From NCBI RefSeq assembly GCF_000208865.1, contig NC_018398.1, forward strand, positions 1,674,001-1,738,000: DNA of 64,000 bases. Direction: 5' to 3'. Under the pieces are notes generated by a model that saw only the letters and a program-made list of their open reading frames with translations, had not been told where the DNA came from and did no database searches. Position 1 is the first letter of the stretch; the number at the start of each line of letters is the position of its first letter. Positions 10,339 to 23,369 of this stretch are shown in pieces. The translations under genes were made by a program, and so were the position numbers. The DNA comes from Neospora caninum Liverpool (taxonomy: Eukaryota > Apicomplexa > Conoidasida > Eucoccidiorida > Sarcocystidae).

Positions 10339-13300
10339 ATGGCGGGGATTGGTATTCAGACTCAAATTCGCCACAATGCCGAGGATATCCGGAACTATTT
10401 TGAGGACCTCAGGAAGTGGGAGAAAGAGATGAAAGAGAAAGAGAGAAAGGAGCGCAAAACTCGACACACCCCCGAACCGGCTCTACCACAGACCTCACGG
10501 CTGTCTCAGGTGCGTGGAACGGCAGCTGTACGGTGATGGCAGAAACATTTCAGACGCTTCTGCTGATGTGACTGACGACAGCTATTCTTTTGTCATTCGA
10601 CTAAGTTCATTTGCATAGGAGACGGGACTGCGTCAGAAGACAGGGTCATTCGCCTTTGATGGCTTTTCGTTCGCTCACCTACCGACAACCGAGATTTCTG
10701 AAGTAACGCTTTCTTCTGTAGCAGCGTTTGGAGGAACCGAATGTTGTTGGACCCCAACAACAAATCCTTCCCGAAGCTCCTCTAATTTAACTTCGATCTC
10801 GGGCGCCGCATAGGCTCTCTTTTCCGTCACGAGTCACGACCACTGCGACACAGAAATACACACCGATTTTCATTTACATCCAGCTGTACTCTGTCTTAAA
10901 TTCTCTTCAAGGTCTCTGCCTGTGCTTACAATCGATCGTGCAGCAAAAGAGTCTCGAGCGGCAGCCGTTGCCTGAGCAGCAGCTTTCATATCCGCGAGAA
11001 AGAAACCGGACGCTGGCCCGCGACGAGAACTCGTTACCCGCGTACTATTCCGCGTGGGATCGTTTCAATGTGGACGAGGAACTCGAAAAAATCGACAGGG
11101 AAGATGTGAAAGATCCTGGACTAATTACTGCTTCCTCCAAGGCAGCACCACCGCAAATTTCACGGCATCTACCGAAGGTACATTTGTTTTGTCAAACGCC
11201 TACATGCGTGTATCGATATCCGTGTGTAAGCGTAGCATTCCTTTTCTGGGCACTGCCATCAACACTTTCTGCATCACCGGATCACGTCTGCTTCGAAACG
11301 ACAGCTGTTGCAATCGATCTCGAGTTGTATTCCAAATATGCAAGACAGCCAAACCCCGTCGAGGATCTGCACACCGTATCAGCGCACAACCCTAAGGAGT
11401 CTGTATTCGTGTATGGTAATTCCTTGGTCGCCTTCCCGACAGAAATGAGGATCAAAAAACGTACAGTTGACACCGTTTCCCCCTTTCAGGCAAAGAAAAC
11501 CGCCGTAGAGCGATGTTCACGTCACCAGCTAACATGGATTCCCGATCTTTTCTCCACGTCTTTTTCAGGAAAAGTGCGTAGCTGCGTTCACACCCGGCAG
11601 TTGAACACATGCCCAGTACCGTCCATTCTCACGGACGTTGCAAGCGCTCTCGGACAGCGCGACTGAAGCACCGGCCCCATTTTAGAAGATGCCCCTGTAA
11701 ACATGGACACCAATGTGACTGAGTCTCTGTTGCGTCTTTCTGTGTGGCGCTCCTTCTCGAGATCTGTAATCCTTGCAACCTCCAAAGAGTTTCCGCTTCC
11801 ATGCATGCAACTGGGTTCTTTAGCGGGGAACACGACACCGGCGTTTGTCGTTTTTGCGTTATGCGAATGCTAGATTGAAGAAAATAATCAAGTGTTACGG
11901 TCGAAGATGAAGGTGCTGACGCGCGTCGGTCGACGCCGCGATGCTGCACATGACGCGGAGGCTCAATCGGGGGCTTCTCCGCAGAGCGTTACCCTTGAAC
12001 AAGGCACCCAGATGCAACTGCTCGCCGATGCTGTTGCCGAGGCGGAAGCCAACGTTAAGAAGGCGTTAGTTCTCAATCTCAACGGCATCGAACAATTTCG
12101 ACAAAAGAGCCTTCGCAGCGCTTCGCGAGCGTTTCAGCTGGCATTCGCGGCAATGGGGAAACCGCCTGTGTTTTGCGGTCCGCGATCCGCTGGCTCCAAT
12201 CCACAGGCGTCGTCTGGTCCGAAGCCAGCAGTGTTTCGACATTTTGCGAAGCTCCAGTCTGTGGTTTTGTCCAACGATGGATTTGCCCAGCTTGGACTAT
12301 CGCGAACTGCCACAGCTCTTGAGCGCACAAGGGAGGCGAAGAAACTGTGGCCGGAGAGCCCCTTCGTCGCCTTCTTAGAGGCCACGTGCTCACGGAAAGC
12401 TGGTGATTATGCTGCTGCGATAGCAACACTCAGACGTTTGGAAGTGCAGATGCGTCAAAGTCAACGTCCTCAGGAAACGAACCGAGCTCAACCGGCGTCG
12501 ACTGGAGGTGACTTGGTGTCTGAAGACTCTTTTGCCGCTGCACTTCAGTCGCGAGGAACTACGGAGCTGCGAAAGCCAACAGGGGAGGAAGCTGCTGAAG
12601 TGTTGCAACACGACAGCCTCGACGCTTTTGAAACAGAGGACTTTGACGGCCTGAGCTCTGAAGTCGCGATATATCACCCAGACAGCCCAGAGCAGAGGAA
12701 CGCCTGTGGCACAGTTCACCAGCGAGGACGAAAGGATTTTTCGTTGACAGGCGCGTCAAGCTCTCTGGATGCTGAGAGCGAACCAAAAGCTCTTAAAGAC
12801 CAGCAGATCGAGAGTTGGAGTTTGAATCCCGGCACCCAGGTGGCGAGCACTGGTGCAGAGCCTGCGCTTGCAACGCTGCGAGGTCGAGGGCCCACCACGA
12901 AAATCAGTCTAGCTGATCGGTTGAAAGCGGATCTCGAGGAACTCCGAGCTCTGCAACGGGAACGGCAGCTCGTCGCCAGAAAGATCCGACAGCGACGTTT
13001 CTACGAAGAGACGGTGGAAATTCTAGACCGTATGCAGAAGCTCCGAGAGGAGCAGATTTCGCCACTTCCACGTGACATCAACCGGAGCGGCAAGGTCAGC
13101 ACACGGGCGCAGGGAGACGAGCGACAAACGGCGAAGGATGACAGAAAGAATGAGGTCGGGAAAACGGGAAAGAGGAAGTCTCGCGCTAACATAGATGCAA
13201 TTGCTCGGACCCTAGTCGCCACGCCGACGCGAAATTTAAGTCTTCACCTCGTTGAACCAACGCATGCTACGAGCGAAACCTCGACCGTTGCCTCGGCTCG

Positions 13301-14459
13301 TGCTGGAGCGGTTGATCCGGCTGACGTTGGGGCGCGTGTTGTTGAAGCTAAAAGCGCCGGCGGGCCGGAGGCATTCCCAAAAGGGAAAGTTGAAGATGAA
13401 TCGCGGGCTCCGGTGCCAGGCACCCCCCAAACGCCGGGTGCGACAATTCGTAGAGAAAGCGGGGAAGGACAAGCAAAAAGCTCCTCAAAATCCGAAGAAG
13501 GGTTCAAAAGCAGAATTCTCACTAGCGTAGGCGCTGGAGGGGCGAATGAACCTCTCAGACAGGGCCCTTTGCCGGCACTTCCAAGTACATCCCCGCTTCC
13601 AGTAACCTTCTTCTCCTTTGTCCAACAATGGAAAGCAAAATGCCGGCATCAGGTGCATTTCAACACTGAAGAGGGGGACGATGGCTTACGTGAATCCACA
13701 AAGCTAGCCAGTGCGTTAACAGCAGGGGCTTCGCCGGAGAACAGAGGAAGAGCGGCGTTTTCAAGTGTCCAGCCTGACGACGGCAGCGAGGAACAGGTTA
13801 TATCGACGCAGCCTCCCCGCACCGCAGAGCCCGTCCTGATGGAGGAAAGCGCATCGCGGTCATCAGCCAAGTGTAAGGCAAAAGCCACCATGGGGAGGAA
13901 GGTGTGCCCCATCTGTACAGTCGAGAAAGGTATCTTGCTTGAGCGCCTGGCAACTTCAGGTGTGATCGGGCGGCTTTTCGGTGCCTCTCTTGAGGCGGAT
14001 ATCCTCGCAGAGATACTTGGTGTTTTGCTAGATCTACTCGCCGCCTCCGAAAATTCCGCATCTGCGGAATGCACAGCAGTATCTGGAGACTTCACTACCT
14101 GCGACGAAATGAATGCGACGAGGACAACGGTGGCTGGATCCCCGAACTGGTCTCTTTCGCGGGTAAAACAAGTCATTGCAGAAGTCCTGACCCAGTTATG
14201 CGACGGTCAGACCCGTTTCTGGTCGCTGCTTTACCAGTTGGAGCCTGACGAGCTCGAGAGCCTGAAGAAGGCGATCGGCCTGTTTGTGGATGACGTGGCA
14301 GCAGAAAAGGCTGCGGGAAAATATCACGAATCCTCAGCTTTCTCGAAGGAACCTGCTCTCTCAGAACAAACGCCCCGCACGAATCCCAAGAGCTCCGCTC
14401 AAAAGCAAAAGCTGCTGGAACAGATTCATCACCGTCTCGCGAGCTGGACGTGCTCCTGA
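10339..14459 (+). CDS. RPAP3-like TPR co-chaperone (RNA polymerase II-associated protein 3 homologue)
   Basis: Exon 1 is 10339-10509 (CAG then GTGCGT donor, phase 0). It encodes MAGIGIQTQIRHNAEDIRNY followed by FEDLRKWEKEMKEKE, matching the N-terminal helix of animal RPAP3. Exon 2 is 10944-11177 (acceptor cgtgcag, donor GTACAT, phase 0) and holds AYYSAWDRFNVDEELEKID, the Trp-Asp-x-Phe-Asp-Val-Asp motif that precedes the TPRs in RPAP3. A short exon probably starts at 11490. The main 3' exon starts near 11.9-12.0 kb and runs to 14459. It has about three degenerate TPR units (12070-12450), a long charged middle, and a C-terminal region from PVTFFSFVQQWKA (about 13600) onward with helical Leu-rich segments (13905-14290) like the RPAP3_C domain. 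In other eukaryotes RPAP3 works with PIH1D1, RUVBL1/2 and HSP90 in the R2TP complex that assembles RNA polymerases and snoRNPs. The N-terminal match is good; the TPRs are weak, and the join between exons 2 and 4 is unresolved. Confidence 0.65.
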
Positions 14460-15714
14460 ATGAATGGTGTGCCTGCCTGGAGTGGCCAAAGCACAAAAAG
14501 TGTTTCTCAGACAAAAGCATGCCTCTTCTCTCAGGGGCGCCATTACGCAGCGCTGGCCTCATAGCTCGCTACACGTTTAGCTTCTACTTCCAGTCGGAGT
14601 AACCTTTACTGCGACACCGGTGCTCTGCAACCTCGTTGCTTAGCCCCTGCCTCCACCGACTTCACTAACGTGACGCATCGTGATTTTCGTTCGCACACAC
14701 CACGCAAAACGCTCTGGTCCACCGAATGCTAAAACGGTTACGCCGCCTTCATTACAGAGGCAGAACGGTCGACGGCCCGCACGACCGGCGGTGTGCGATC
14801 GAAGGCAGTCGGTTTTTTTTCATCATGCGTTTCCTTTTGTGAATATGAATTCAAACACATGAACGTCCTACGGGGTGCTGTGCATGTACCATCGCTGCCT
14901 TCAACCGAGACCGAGCCCCACTTCACTCGCCGTAGAAACGCCCCCACAGGATCAGGCAGTGGAGCTTCTTTTTACATGCCGGCCATCAACACGCATCAGG
15001 CACCTGATGCAAAAAAGCGTGGCTGTTTTCCCCGAGTGCATATCAACGGTGCCGCCTACTTTGACGACGAAACTAAATCAAAGTCGAAACGCGACAGACG
15101 AAAAATTGATACATCACGATAACGAGCAACGGAACTCGACCAAATACATAATCCTTTGTTGCACGGTTGCAGGCTCGCGCGTCTCATAATCATACACCGT
15201 GTCTGTATACGCAAAGTCCCTGAGCAGTCTAAACCTCCAGGCAAAACGCTCTTCAATAAAGCATGGAGATTTAAACGGAAAAAGTATTGACAAGCGCTTT
15301 TGAAAACCTCGCCTCTGCCCGTCAGTCTTGAGGCCACCGCTGGGCTGGTTCAACTGACAATGCAGCCGGCGTATAAACTCCAGAGAGTCTCTTCCTTTCC
15401 GTTGCCGTCTTCCTCATCTGACCGCACTGGCTCAAAACAACGCATTTACAATTCGCGGCAGTAAGGGATTGGTTCCCCTGCTGGAGACGCCACTTCATTT
15501 CGCGTATGCGGAGCTCTCCAGCACTCTTCTACAACTACGGAAAGAAGCGTACGCACCGTTGCGTTCCCCGTGGAGACCACCTGTGGCAAAAGGAAGACAG
15601 TTTTTTCTCATTTTTCTCCCCAGTTTCCCCTCATTTTTCTGCCGTGTTCTGCATCCGTCCACGGGCACGTTCATATGCATTCTCAAGCGAAAGGCGAGAG
15701 TTTTCCCACACACG
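14460..15714. other. Intergenic, no supported gene
   Basis: This is the 3' flank between the RPAP3-like gene (+) and the small minus-strand gene. Only overlapping short frames are visible. Confidence 0.4.
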
Positions 15715-16651
15715 TTAGTACGGGCTCAGGCATGAGCCTGCGGCAAGGGATGAATACGCAGAAACCATACTGCGAGCAGGAGTAGAGAGACAGTCCTTGA
15801 GCTCGTACGTGGCGCCTGCTTCAGCAGTCAGATAACCGCTCTCGTCCGGATACACCACCCGTCCTGCGCTGTGCACAACATAGCCCTACACAAGGCAGGC
15901 AGAAGACAGGGAAACGACCAAATTAGTGACACACTGTCGCGTTGCCAGCTCGAAAAATGCTGACAGGTCTCGAAATTCCAAAGGACCCAGACACCAGAAC
16001 AAAAAAAGTGCATATAAAAGAAGAGAGAATTTGCCATGGTTTCTTTCCTTCATATGTGCCCGGGTAGGTGCCTTCACCATAAACTGGTTTATGTCTACGT
16101 CAACATCGTATGCACTGCGGTTTGAAGGATTGATCTTCTAAAAGAGAGTGTTCCCTTTGCGCAGGAAAGCTCTGGGAGTTAAGACTAGACAAGACAGCGG
16201 CTGGATGACACCGAGCGCAGATATGGAGGAGCACGAAATCGACAGAGTGCAGCGTAACTTAAACTTCAAAAGATTCAGGCTACGATGACAATGGATACCG
16301 TAGGCAAACGCGAGGCTTGCGTCGATACCTCCACATCCCCTATCTCTGTTTGTCTCATGAGTGAAGTAAACGGTGCTCTCCAATGACGAATCGAGATGCT
16401 TCTTTCTGGCGAAAGAAAATTGCACTTACCGGGTAGAGCTGTTGAACGTTGACACGAGCTCCGGCGTGGGAGGTGAACCGACTATCTCCAATCAGCCATA
16501 CAGAATCTTTCTGTTGGTCGTCTTTGCTACCGTCTTGCGAAGAACGACTCACGGAACTCGACGGAGACAACGCCGGCTGCTCCACTCCGGGCTGCTTGGC
16601 GTATCTTTTGAGTTCCGTCGACGAGGGAAACGGAGGAGATGCAGATTCCAT
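15715..16651 (-). CDS. Small unrecognised two- or three-exon protein
   Basis: Exon 16651-16430 begins MESASPPFPSSTELKRYAKQ, contains DSVWLIGDSRFTSHAGARVN and ends at a GTAAGT donor in phase 0. Exon 15885-15715, after a gtgtag acceptor also in phase 0, encodes GYVVHSAGRVVYPDESGYLT and runs to a TAA stop. The sum is 130 residues if the ATG at 16651 is the start. An upstream exon 17298-17084 (donor GTAAAT, phase 2) would join in phase to an acceptor just before that ATG and add 72 residues (SYDRTVTGIVTLKRSISFQF), making 202; that acceptor lacks a pyrimidine tract. There is no signal peptide or membrane segment in the short form, and no family was recognised. Confidence 0.45.
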
Positions 16652-17298
16652 GCTTATCAATTTCGGGGTCCGTCGAGAAAAGTGTAAGCAAAGCGAAAAA
16701 GCGTTGAATTCAGTCGCCTCTGTGCTGGAAAACACCCGCAAGGTTTTCCACTCCAAGCGAGACGTGGTTTGACGCTTTACCGAGACAACGCTCGATGCGA
16801 CGGCAGGCAGAGGATGCTCCGGGACTACGGGACGGGTTTCTGGAAAAAATGGAACTTAACGGGCGAGAAGGCGTGGCAGACGTAAAATGACTGCAAGGCA
16901 GACTGGCGTCTCGATTTTAAAACCTGCAGAGCTCTGCATCGAGGCGTCGCTTGTGCCGTTTGCGGGGTGCTCGTGACCACTACGTAACTCCAGTATGCTC
17001 CGCTATTCGCATGCATGACTGAACCGCCAACCGCTCAAATTTCGGAGGCAAACATCAAGGTTGTTTTGAACACCGGCATTTACTAGTCGCCAGATGTTAA
17101 CGATGCAGAAATTGATAGGAACAGAAGTTCGACGGGACGACCTTGAAACGTCCCAACATGAGTTTGGTAGTGGACATAGGTATCGAATTGGAAACTGATT
17201 GAGCGCTTCAAGGTCACGATACCCGTCACGGTGCGGTCGTACGAGACACTGCTTGTTGCCGAGGGCTGTCGATTTCTCTTTCCTCGACACAGACCCAT

Positions 17299-18019
17299 TC
17301 TCGACACAGAGACCCAACACATAGGTGGAAACGGCTTTCCACTTACTGCACAAATGCGATCGTTTGAAAGAGCGAGACAACCGTCCCAGAAAACAGCTGC
17401 AGAGGCTGGCGCCCGAAGACTGGCCGGAGGGACGGTGAGAGACACCGTTTGTGTTCGAGTTCGAGATGCTCGCTGTGCGCAGGTTTTTCCTGGCTCCTCT
17501 CGAGAACCGATGAGGAGTCAAGTTACTTCTAGGTGCGAATATTTTGGCAGCAAGTTCTGGTGTGCAATCCGGACACCTTGCTCCATCGGCCGTAATCGTT
17601 GTTTTTAGTACACGTGGCGTTTCGTCCGCCAGATCCAGTCATGCCTTGGCTCCAGCTTGGCATTTCCGGAAAGGACATCCTCAGAAACCCATGCCACAGT
17701 TTGGAAAATATACAGCTGTAGATAGAAAAACAGGTTTTGTATATATGCCTACCCGGTATAAATATACAGGGGCGTGAATCGGAAATCAGTACAGGACGAG
17801 CGTGCACTTACAGACAATTGATTCCTTAGGAAGTTGCGTATGCCTTTTCATCAAAGGCAGATACGGCATGGCTTTATGGAAAGGTTGTAGGCGCTGAGAA
17901 GGCGGTGAAGTCGTGAACTCTTACAGAACGGGAATTGATTAAATGCCAAGTCGGTCAATGTAAAACCGGCATTTTTCATGTCCCTCCAATCAGCCGCTTT
18001 CAAAAAGTAAAGAACGAAG
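17299..18019. other. 3' flank of the DRC4 gene, no supported gene
   Basis: The DRC4 stop codon is at 18020 on the minus strand. Frames on either strand here are short and contradictory. Confidence 0.35.
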
Positions 18020-21000
18020 TTATATTTCCAGGATTGGATTTCCTTTCGCGACGGGCACAGTCGTAGTGAGGTATGGTGCGGGGACAGTTGAAATGAACTC
18101 CGTATCCTGAACAAGTTCAAAGTCGAGAGCGTCGCTGTTTACCCCCAACTGTTTCAGCCGGCTTTTCATTGCTAATACAGTATCATTGTAACTCTTTGCA
18201 ATCCTCTGAAGCTCAGCCCGCAGAGTCTCGATCTCGTCGTTCTTCTCACAGAAGCTCCGACGGAGAAGCTCTTCAATATGCATGGCCGCTTCGGGACTCA
18301 GTTTCAAGGTTGTGACCAGCCGTTGCCGTTCACGGAACTTCTCTTCCAGAGACGTGAGCATTTTCTTGACTTTCTGCTCGTAGAGCATGACCTTTGCTTG
18401 AGTTCTGAGGTTCGTGTCACTTTGTAAGTTCCGTAATCGCCGGGTGTATTCCCCGATATCACGTTCTAACTTGTGCTTCTGCTGTTCCACCTGATGATTA
18501 TGTTGTTTTGCTGCCTTCACCTTTTCTTCCAGCTGAGTATCGATTCACAACCCCAGACCGCTTGATACCCAATCGCATGCATCATTGCGTGGGAAACGCA
18601 CTGACTTTTTTCTGGTACTCATCGCTAACCTCGACAGACTATTATCCGACACCATGCCAGCCTTGCAACTAGTGAGACGATGTGTGCTCGCATTAACACA
18701 CGCTGTACAGCCTTCTCCAAACATGCAGTCGTCTCATTTGAAGCTATTGCGTCCAAAAAGCATTTTGTAGACATATTCTTTGGGAAAACCAACGTCAGCC
18801 GGGGTAGTGAATACTTAGAACCGCAAAGAGAAACTTTGACTGAGGAATTCAGTTCCGTCTTTCCCTCGGTTAGCTGCGCCACGTTTGTGTCAGCTGTTGC
18901 CTACCTCGGAGCAGGACAGTATATATATATATATATATATATACCTACCTGTGTATCTCGCGCACGAATATTTTGCAGCGCCATCTTGTCTTTGACATAG
19001 AAGCGGAGTTGTTGCTCGAGTTTCACTCTGGAGAGATCAATACAGAAGCCACGGACGGCAACAGCAAACCTGGAGGTCCGTGCGCATGGCGGCGTTTCCC
19101 CTTTCCTTTGAGCTGCCTCGGTTCTTTTCATTCATCACACACACAGTTAGCACTGCGCGACAGTATCCGCCTCTGTGGCAATGCCGGCGAAGCCATTCGC
19201 ATAGGACTGGAGACACGGTCCTCCGGGGAACCATCGTGCGAAAGAAGTGACCAATGCAACAGCATTCTCACTTGAGTTGTTGTTGCTGGCGGAGAGGCTC
19301 TCTCAGTTGCACGTTTTCTTGTTGTGTCTCTTGCATCTGTTTATACGTGATCTTCGCCCGAGCCTTCATTTCAGTAATGTCTTTCCGCAGCTCCTTGATG
19401 AGTTGTAAGTTATCGTGTGTAATGTCATTGTAATACGCTGCATTCGATGGCATTGGGAACTGTAGCTCAGCTTCGCATTCGATCGAAAAACGAGGCACGA
19501 GCGGGGTGAACAAGAAGACCACTGTCAACTGACATGCAAATAAGGGTCTTCTGGTCAGGACCCCGGCCAGGACTAAGCGAGATAGCGACAGCACCCGGAT
19601 GACCGCGATAAACGTGGCCAGCAGACACGCGCGTGTGATCCAAGGCCGTCACATACCTTTGATCTGCTCAAACGCGCTACGATGACTAGCCATTAACTCA
19701 TTGATGTGAAGGTTCTTGCGCTCCTCCACCTCGTGAACTTCGACTTTCTCTCGGAGCTCGAGAGTTTGACGTGCTTCCTGCACAACAGTCGTGGACGATG
19801 AACTCTGGTTTCAACTCTGTCATTCCCTTCTGAATTCGTGGTCCTATGCCTCTTTCAATGGACGGTAATAGAGTAACGAGTGAAGAGCATGGGGCACCAA
19901 CTGCGTATGTGATCTTTCCAAGTAGCATTGTTATATAGTAACAGAAGAATGGGATTGTTTTCGCGAGATAACGTATACGTACGCGCTCACACTGTATTCG
20001 GACAGTAGAACGCGCTGTACCGCACTGCTATTCGGCAGCCTTGTTCTGTGCAGTACAGCATACAGCAGGGCCTCACTGCATACAGCGTTTCGTAGGTGTC
20101 TTAGTTCCTACATCTTATTCAACGCCGCTCTCAAAAGAGCCGCCCATACACAGGCTGGGTCTCTTTCCAGCATATACGGCCGCTCGACCTCCACTGTTTA
20201 CGAACTGATTCATGTGGATCCATTGCTCTATCTCTTCTCCATCATCTGGGGAACAAGATACCGTTTCGTCGATCGTCATCACTGCAATGCACTACAGCCC
20301 GAAACGCGTCCATGTTGCCTTACCTCAAACTGTTGTTCGTATTTGTTCCTCAGCTCCTCAAAAGAGCGCTGGAACCTCTCCCCAAGCTTGGTCAAGTGCT
20401 AGGACAGCACAGGACGGGATGAGACTAATCGCAAGCGGTGAAAGGATCTCTTCTTTGAGTCGAAATACTGTTATGCGTTGCAAGTTGTGGATGAATTTGG
20501 AGGACAATCACCGAACCAGTCTCAGAGGAGAATGGAGGAAACCACGGTAGGTCTAGGACAGGTCGCTCTTGAGAATTTTCGACGACAACCTCCGTACAAA
20601 GCAAGCACTTCAGCGGCAGAGGAAACATATGTGGGCACACAGCCACAGTCAGCATCAGGGAACACCCTTTTTCATATCAGTGCCAAGGCATCTCTAGGTA
20701 TATATGCGTATACGACTGAAACTGGGGATGAGGGTAAAGGTAAAAAGAAGCTCTCGGTTCTCGGCAGGTGTCTGAGAAATGCAGAGACAACTTTGCCAGT
20801 GTTGCATTCTGTCCGTTTTGCTGCTGGTGCACTCACCCTAATTCGGAAATATGGCGACAGCCGTCTACGGCTGTTGCTGGCACAGTGCTGAAGAATCAAC
20901 TGAATGTCCGTAAATGCCCCACGGTGCTCCCTCCAGCACATATCCGGAGCATTTAGTTCCCAGAGAGCAGGAATGACCTCGTACCTGCTCAAACGCGTTC

Positions 21001-22539
21001 TCCAGGTTGGAGATTTCCTGCTCTTGGGCTTTCAGTTGTTTTGCTGCAGCTGACTCAAGTTTCGAGAGAGTTTTGTGGTGTACATTTACCACCGTATCGT
21101 CCACAAAGTCCTCTTCCAAGACCGCATCTTCCCCTTTAGTCTGAATGTCTGTCTTCACTAGCTTGTGTGCGTGTTCTAGGCTGTCAATTTTCTGCTCGTA
21201 CGCTAGAATTTCTGCACGGTGTTGCCGCACGATGTTCTCTACGCGGGCGTCGTGTAGGAGCAATTTTCGGTCTAAATCGGAGCTCTTGTTTCGACACGCA
21301 TCTCGAAAACGGCTGATGATGTCCTGACCGCGCATAAAGAACCACACGGATTTTGGGGAGCTCGCCATTTGGCTTTTTCGTTTGAGAAGTTCTTCGCTTT
21401 TCCGCATGTATTCCTAAGAGGCGTCATAGCACGGTGGTCACTGGAACCGAAACGTGGTCTGTTTGTTGCCTACGCACACTGGGAGGGGTGTTGTGAGAAA
21501 GGAGTCAGTAGCTCCTGTGTTTTGCAGATGTGAAAGGATTGAAAGCTGCGTGTGCTAGGTGGTGTAATATTTTTTTGTCTCGGTGCACACGCGAAGCTTT
21601 TTGAATTGTGCAGAAGTGCCAAGTTAAGTGCTCACGCAATTAACTGCGGGTAGAACAAGGTTTTGTGTAGGAGATATTCGGACTTCCGCAGGTTTTCCGT
21701 CGGCAAGCGTAGCCCCTTTAGCATATAGCCTTGTCAGAGTTGAAGACACAAATGGTGAGGTGCCGGCCGTACCCTTTCCCACATTCAAGAATGATGCGTC
21801 TTTTTACCTTCTCGAGCTGTACATAGAGGCGATCGGCTTTGCATTTTGCCAGCTGTTCTCGGGCTTGCTCCACTTCTGCTTGAAGGCTTTCTAAAGAGAT
21901 CCGCGAAAGATCCTCTTCTGTCTCACCTGAGTACACCGCAACAGCATACACAGGGAAAACGACAGTTCATGTCCACACGGCCACGTGAGGATGATCGGCC
22001 GGGGCTTCTTTCTTCTCACAGAAGAGCACGTTCCGTCATACTGGCCTCGACGTCACCATACAGAAATGGATATTGTTTGCATGACGCATGTTTCGGTCGT
22101 CAATGGACGTACAGTGCCCCACCGATACTACCAGGGAGGTCTCCTGTTTCAGGGACATACCGATGCTGGAGACCACCACCGAGACGTGACAGGTGAAGTG
22201 CCGCTAGAAAAGAGAAGGAAAGAAAGGAGAATGCAGAGGAGACGGAGAACCACAAGGAGGAGGAAAGTCTAAATGGGGGGGAGAGGGAAAAGGTAGAAGG
22301 AAAGGAGGGAAAACCAATCGAAGGAACGAGCGACAGCAGCAGGGAGAACCTAGGAGTCTCTTCTTTCGTAGAATCGCCTCGCGACGCCATGCTCGAAATC
22401 TCGGATGCAAAAGGCACTACGTTTGTTCGTTCTAAAACTTTGCAAAGCGAGCTGCAGTACTTCGCCGCTTACCCGCTTTTTCCAGGTCCGGTTTGACTCC
22501 TCCGGGTCCCTTACCCGGAGGCGGCTTCCGTGTGGACAT
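18020..22539 (-). CDS. DRC4: Dynein regulatory complex subunit 4 (GAS8/trypanin family)
   Basis: Eight exons with fully consistent phases: 22539-22473, 21926-21808, 21413-20985, 20398-20324, 19777-19657, 19437-19272, 19027-18949 and 18532-18020. The product is 522 residues (human GAS8 has 478). Family hallmarks appear in order: a Lys/Pro-rich start (MSTRKPPPGKGPGG); the first coiled coil ending VQLEK; KLGERFQRSFEELRNKYEQ; VEVHEVEERKNLHINELM; the signature YYNDITHDNLQLIKELRKDI; the ENVQLREPL motif; and the final SYNDTVLAMKSRLKQLGV region. The protein is almost wholly coiled coil. DRC4 is part of the nexin-dynein regulatory complex base plate on axonemal doublets and controls inner-arm dynein; trypanosome trypanin is the same family. 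In coccidia, flagella occur only on microgametes, so expression in the sexual stage is expected (inference). Intron 7 carries a (TA)12 microsatellite next to its donor. Confidence 0.92.
18920..18943. repeat. (TA)n microsatellite in DRC4 intron 7
   Basis: Twelve TA dinucleotides in a row lie five bases past the donor-side splice junction of the exon ending at 18949. Length polymorphism between strains is likely. Confidence 0.95.
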
Positions 22540-23369
22540 TGTTTTCCGAATCAAGTCTCGAAGAAGCGGATATGAGGTCTTTCCCTAAGGAATGTCAATC
22601 TCTGCTAAGTATCTCTTGGTTTTTTCCGACACCATGAGGTGCTAGAAAACGCACACCATTGAGGGAGAAGGCGACTCCGGTGGGGCGTTTTGTACCTCCA
22701 CGCCACTGGCTGCCCAGCAATACTCGATTGCTGAAGGGCGTCTGTCAGCACGGCACATAGGAAGCGTGCCTTGTGATTGCATGTCTCTACATCGAGTTCT
22801 CTCTCCTGACGTGGGTGTCGCTGCGTACATCTGATGGAGACACACTGCTCCTGAACTCTCCCGGACCTAGATTCGTAGGTAGGTTCAGTCGACCCGGACG
22901 TGTGCAGTTGCCAGCCTGTGGAGACCGCTTGCAATAAGAGCATCATACCGTCGATGTAGAATACTCCACGCAGATGGTGTCGAGACCCCCACTGACTTTG
23001 CAATGCTCTGCTCCCCGCGTTTGTTTCATTTTGCTACATGCTGAAGAAAACGGTGAGTATGTTGACTACGGAGTGATCCAGGCCGCTGCGGATGCCCCGA
23101 TCTCCTCGAACAGCCAGCCCGTCGGCCTCCTCGGTCTCGATCTAACGGGTCGTATACTCTTCTTTCATGCAACCCTATGCAATGCCTTCTTTTTTCGGAA
23201 ACACGTTGATCGGTAGGCTTTCTTTGAGAAACTCAGCTCGGCGGCTGCCTCGTGCCAAGACGTTCCAAATGGCCAACTCAAAGCTTCTTCAATGGGAGAA
23301 AGTAAACAGAACATGTGAAGCACCCCTGTTTTTTCTTGAGAGCAGCAGTTGTCGGCTTCCACTACTGCA
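22540..23369. other. DRC4 upstream region, no supported gene
   Basis: DNA immediately 5' of the DRC4 start codon at 22539, where its promoter should lie. No TATA-like element or coding exon was recognised. Confidence 0.35.
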
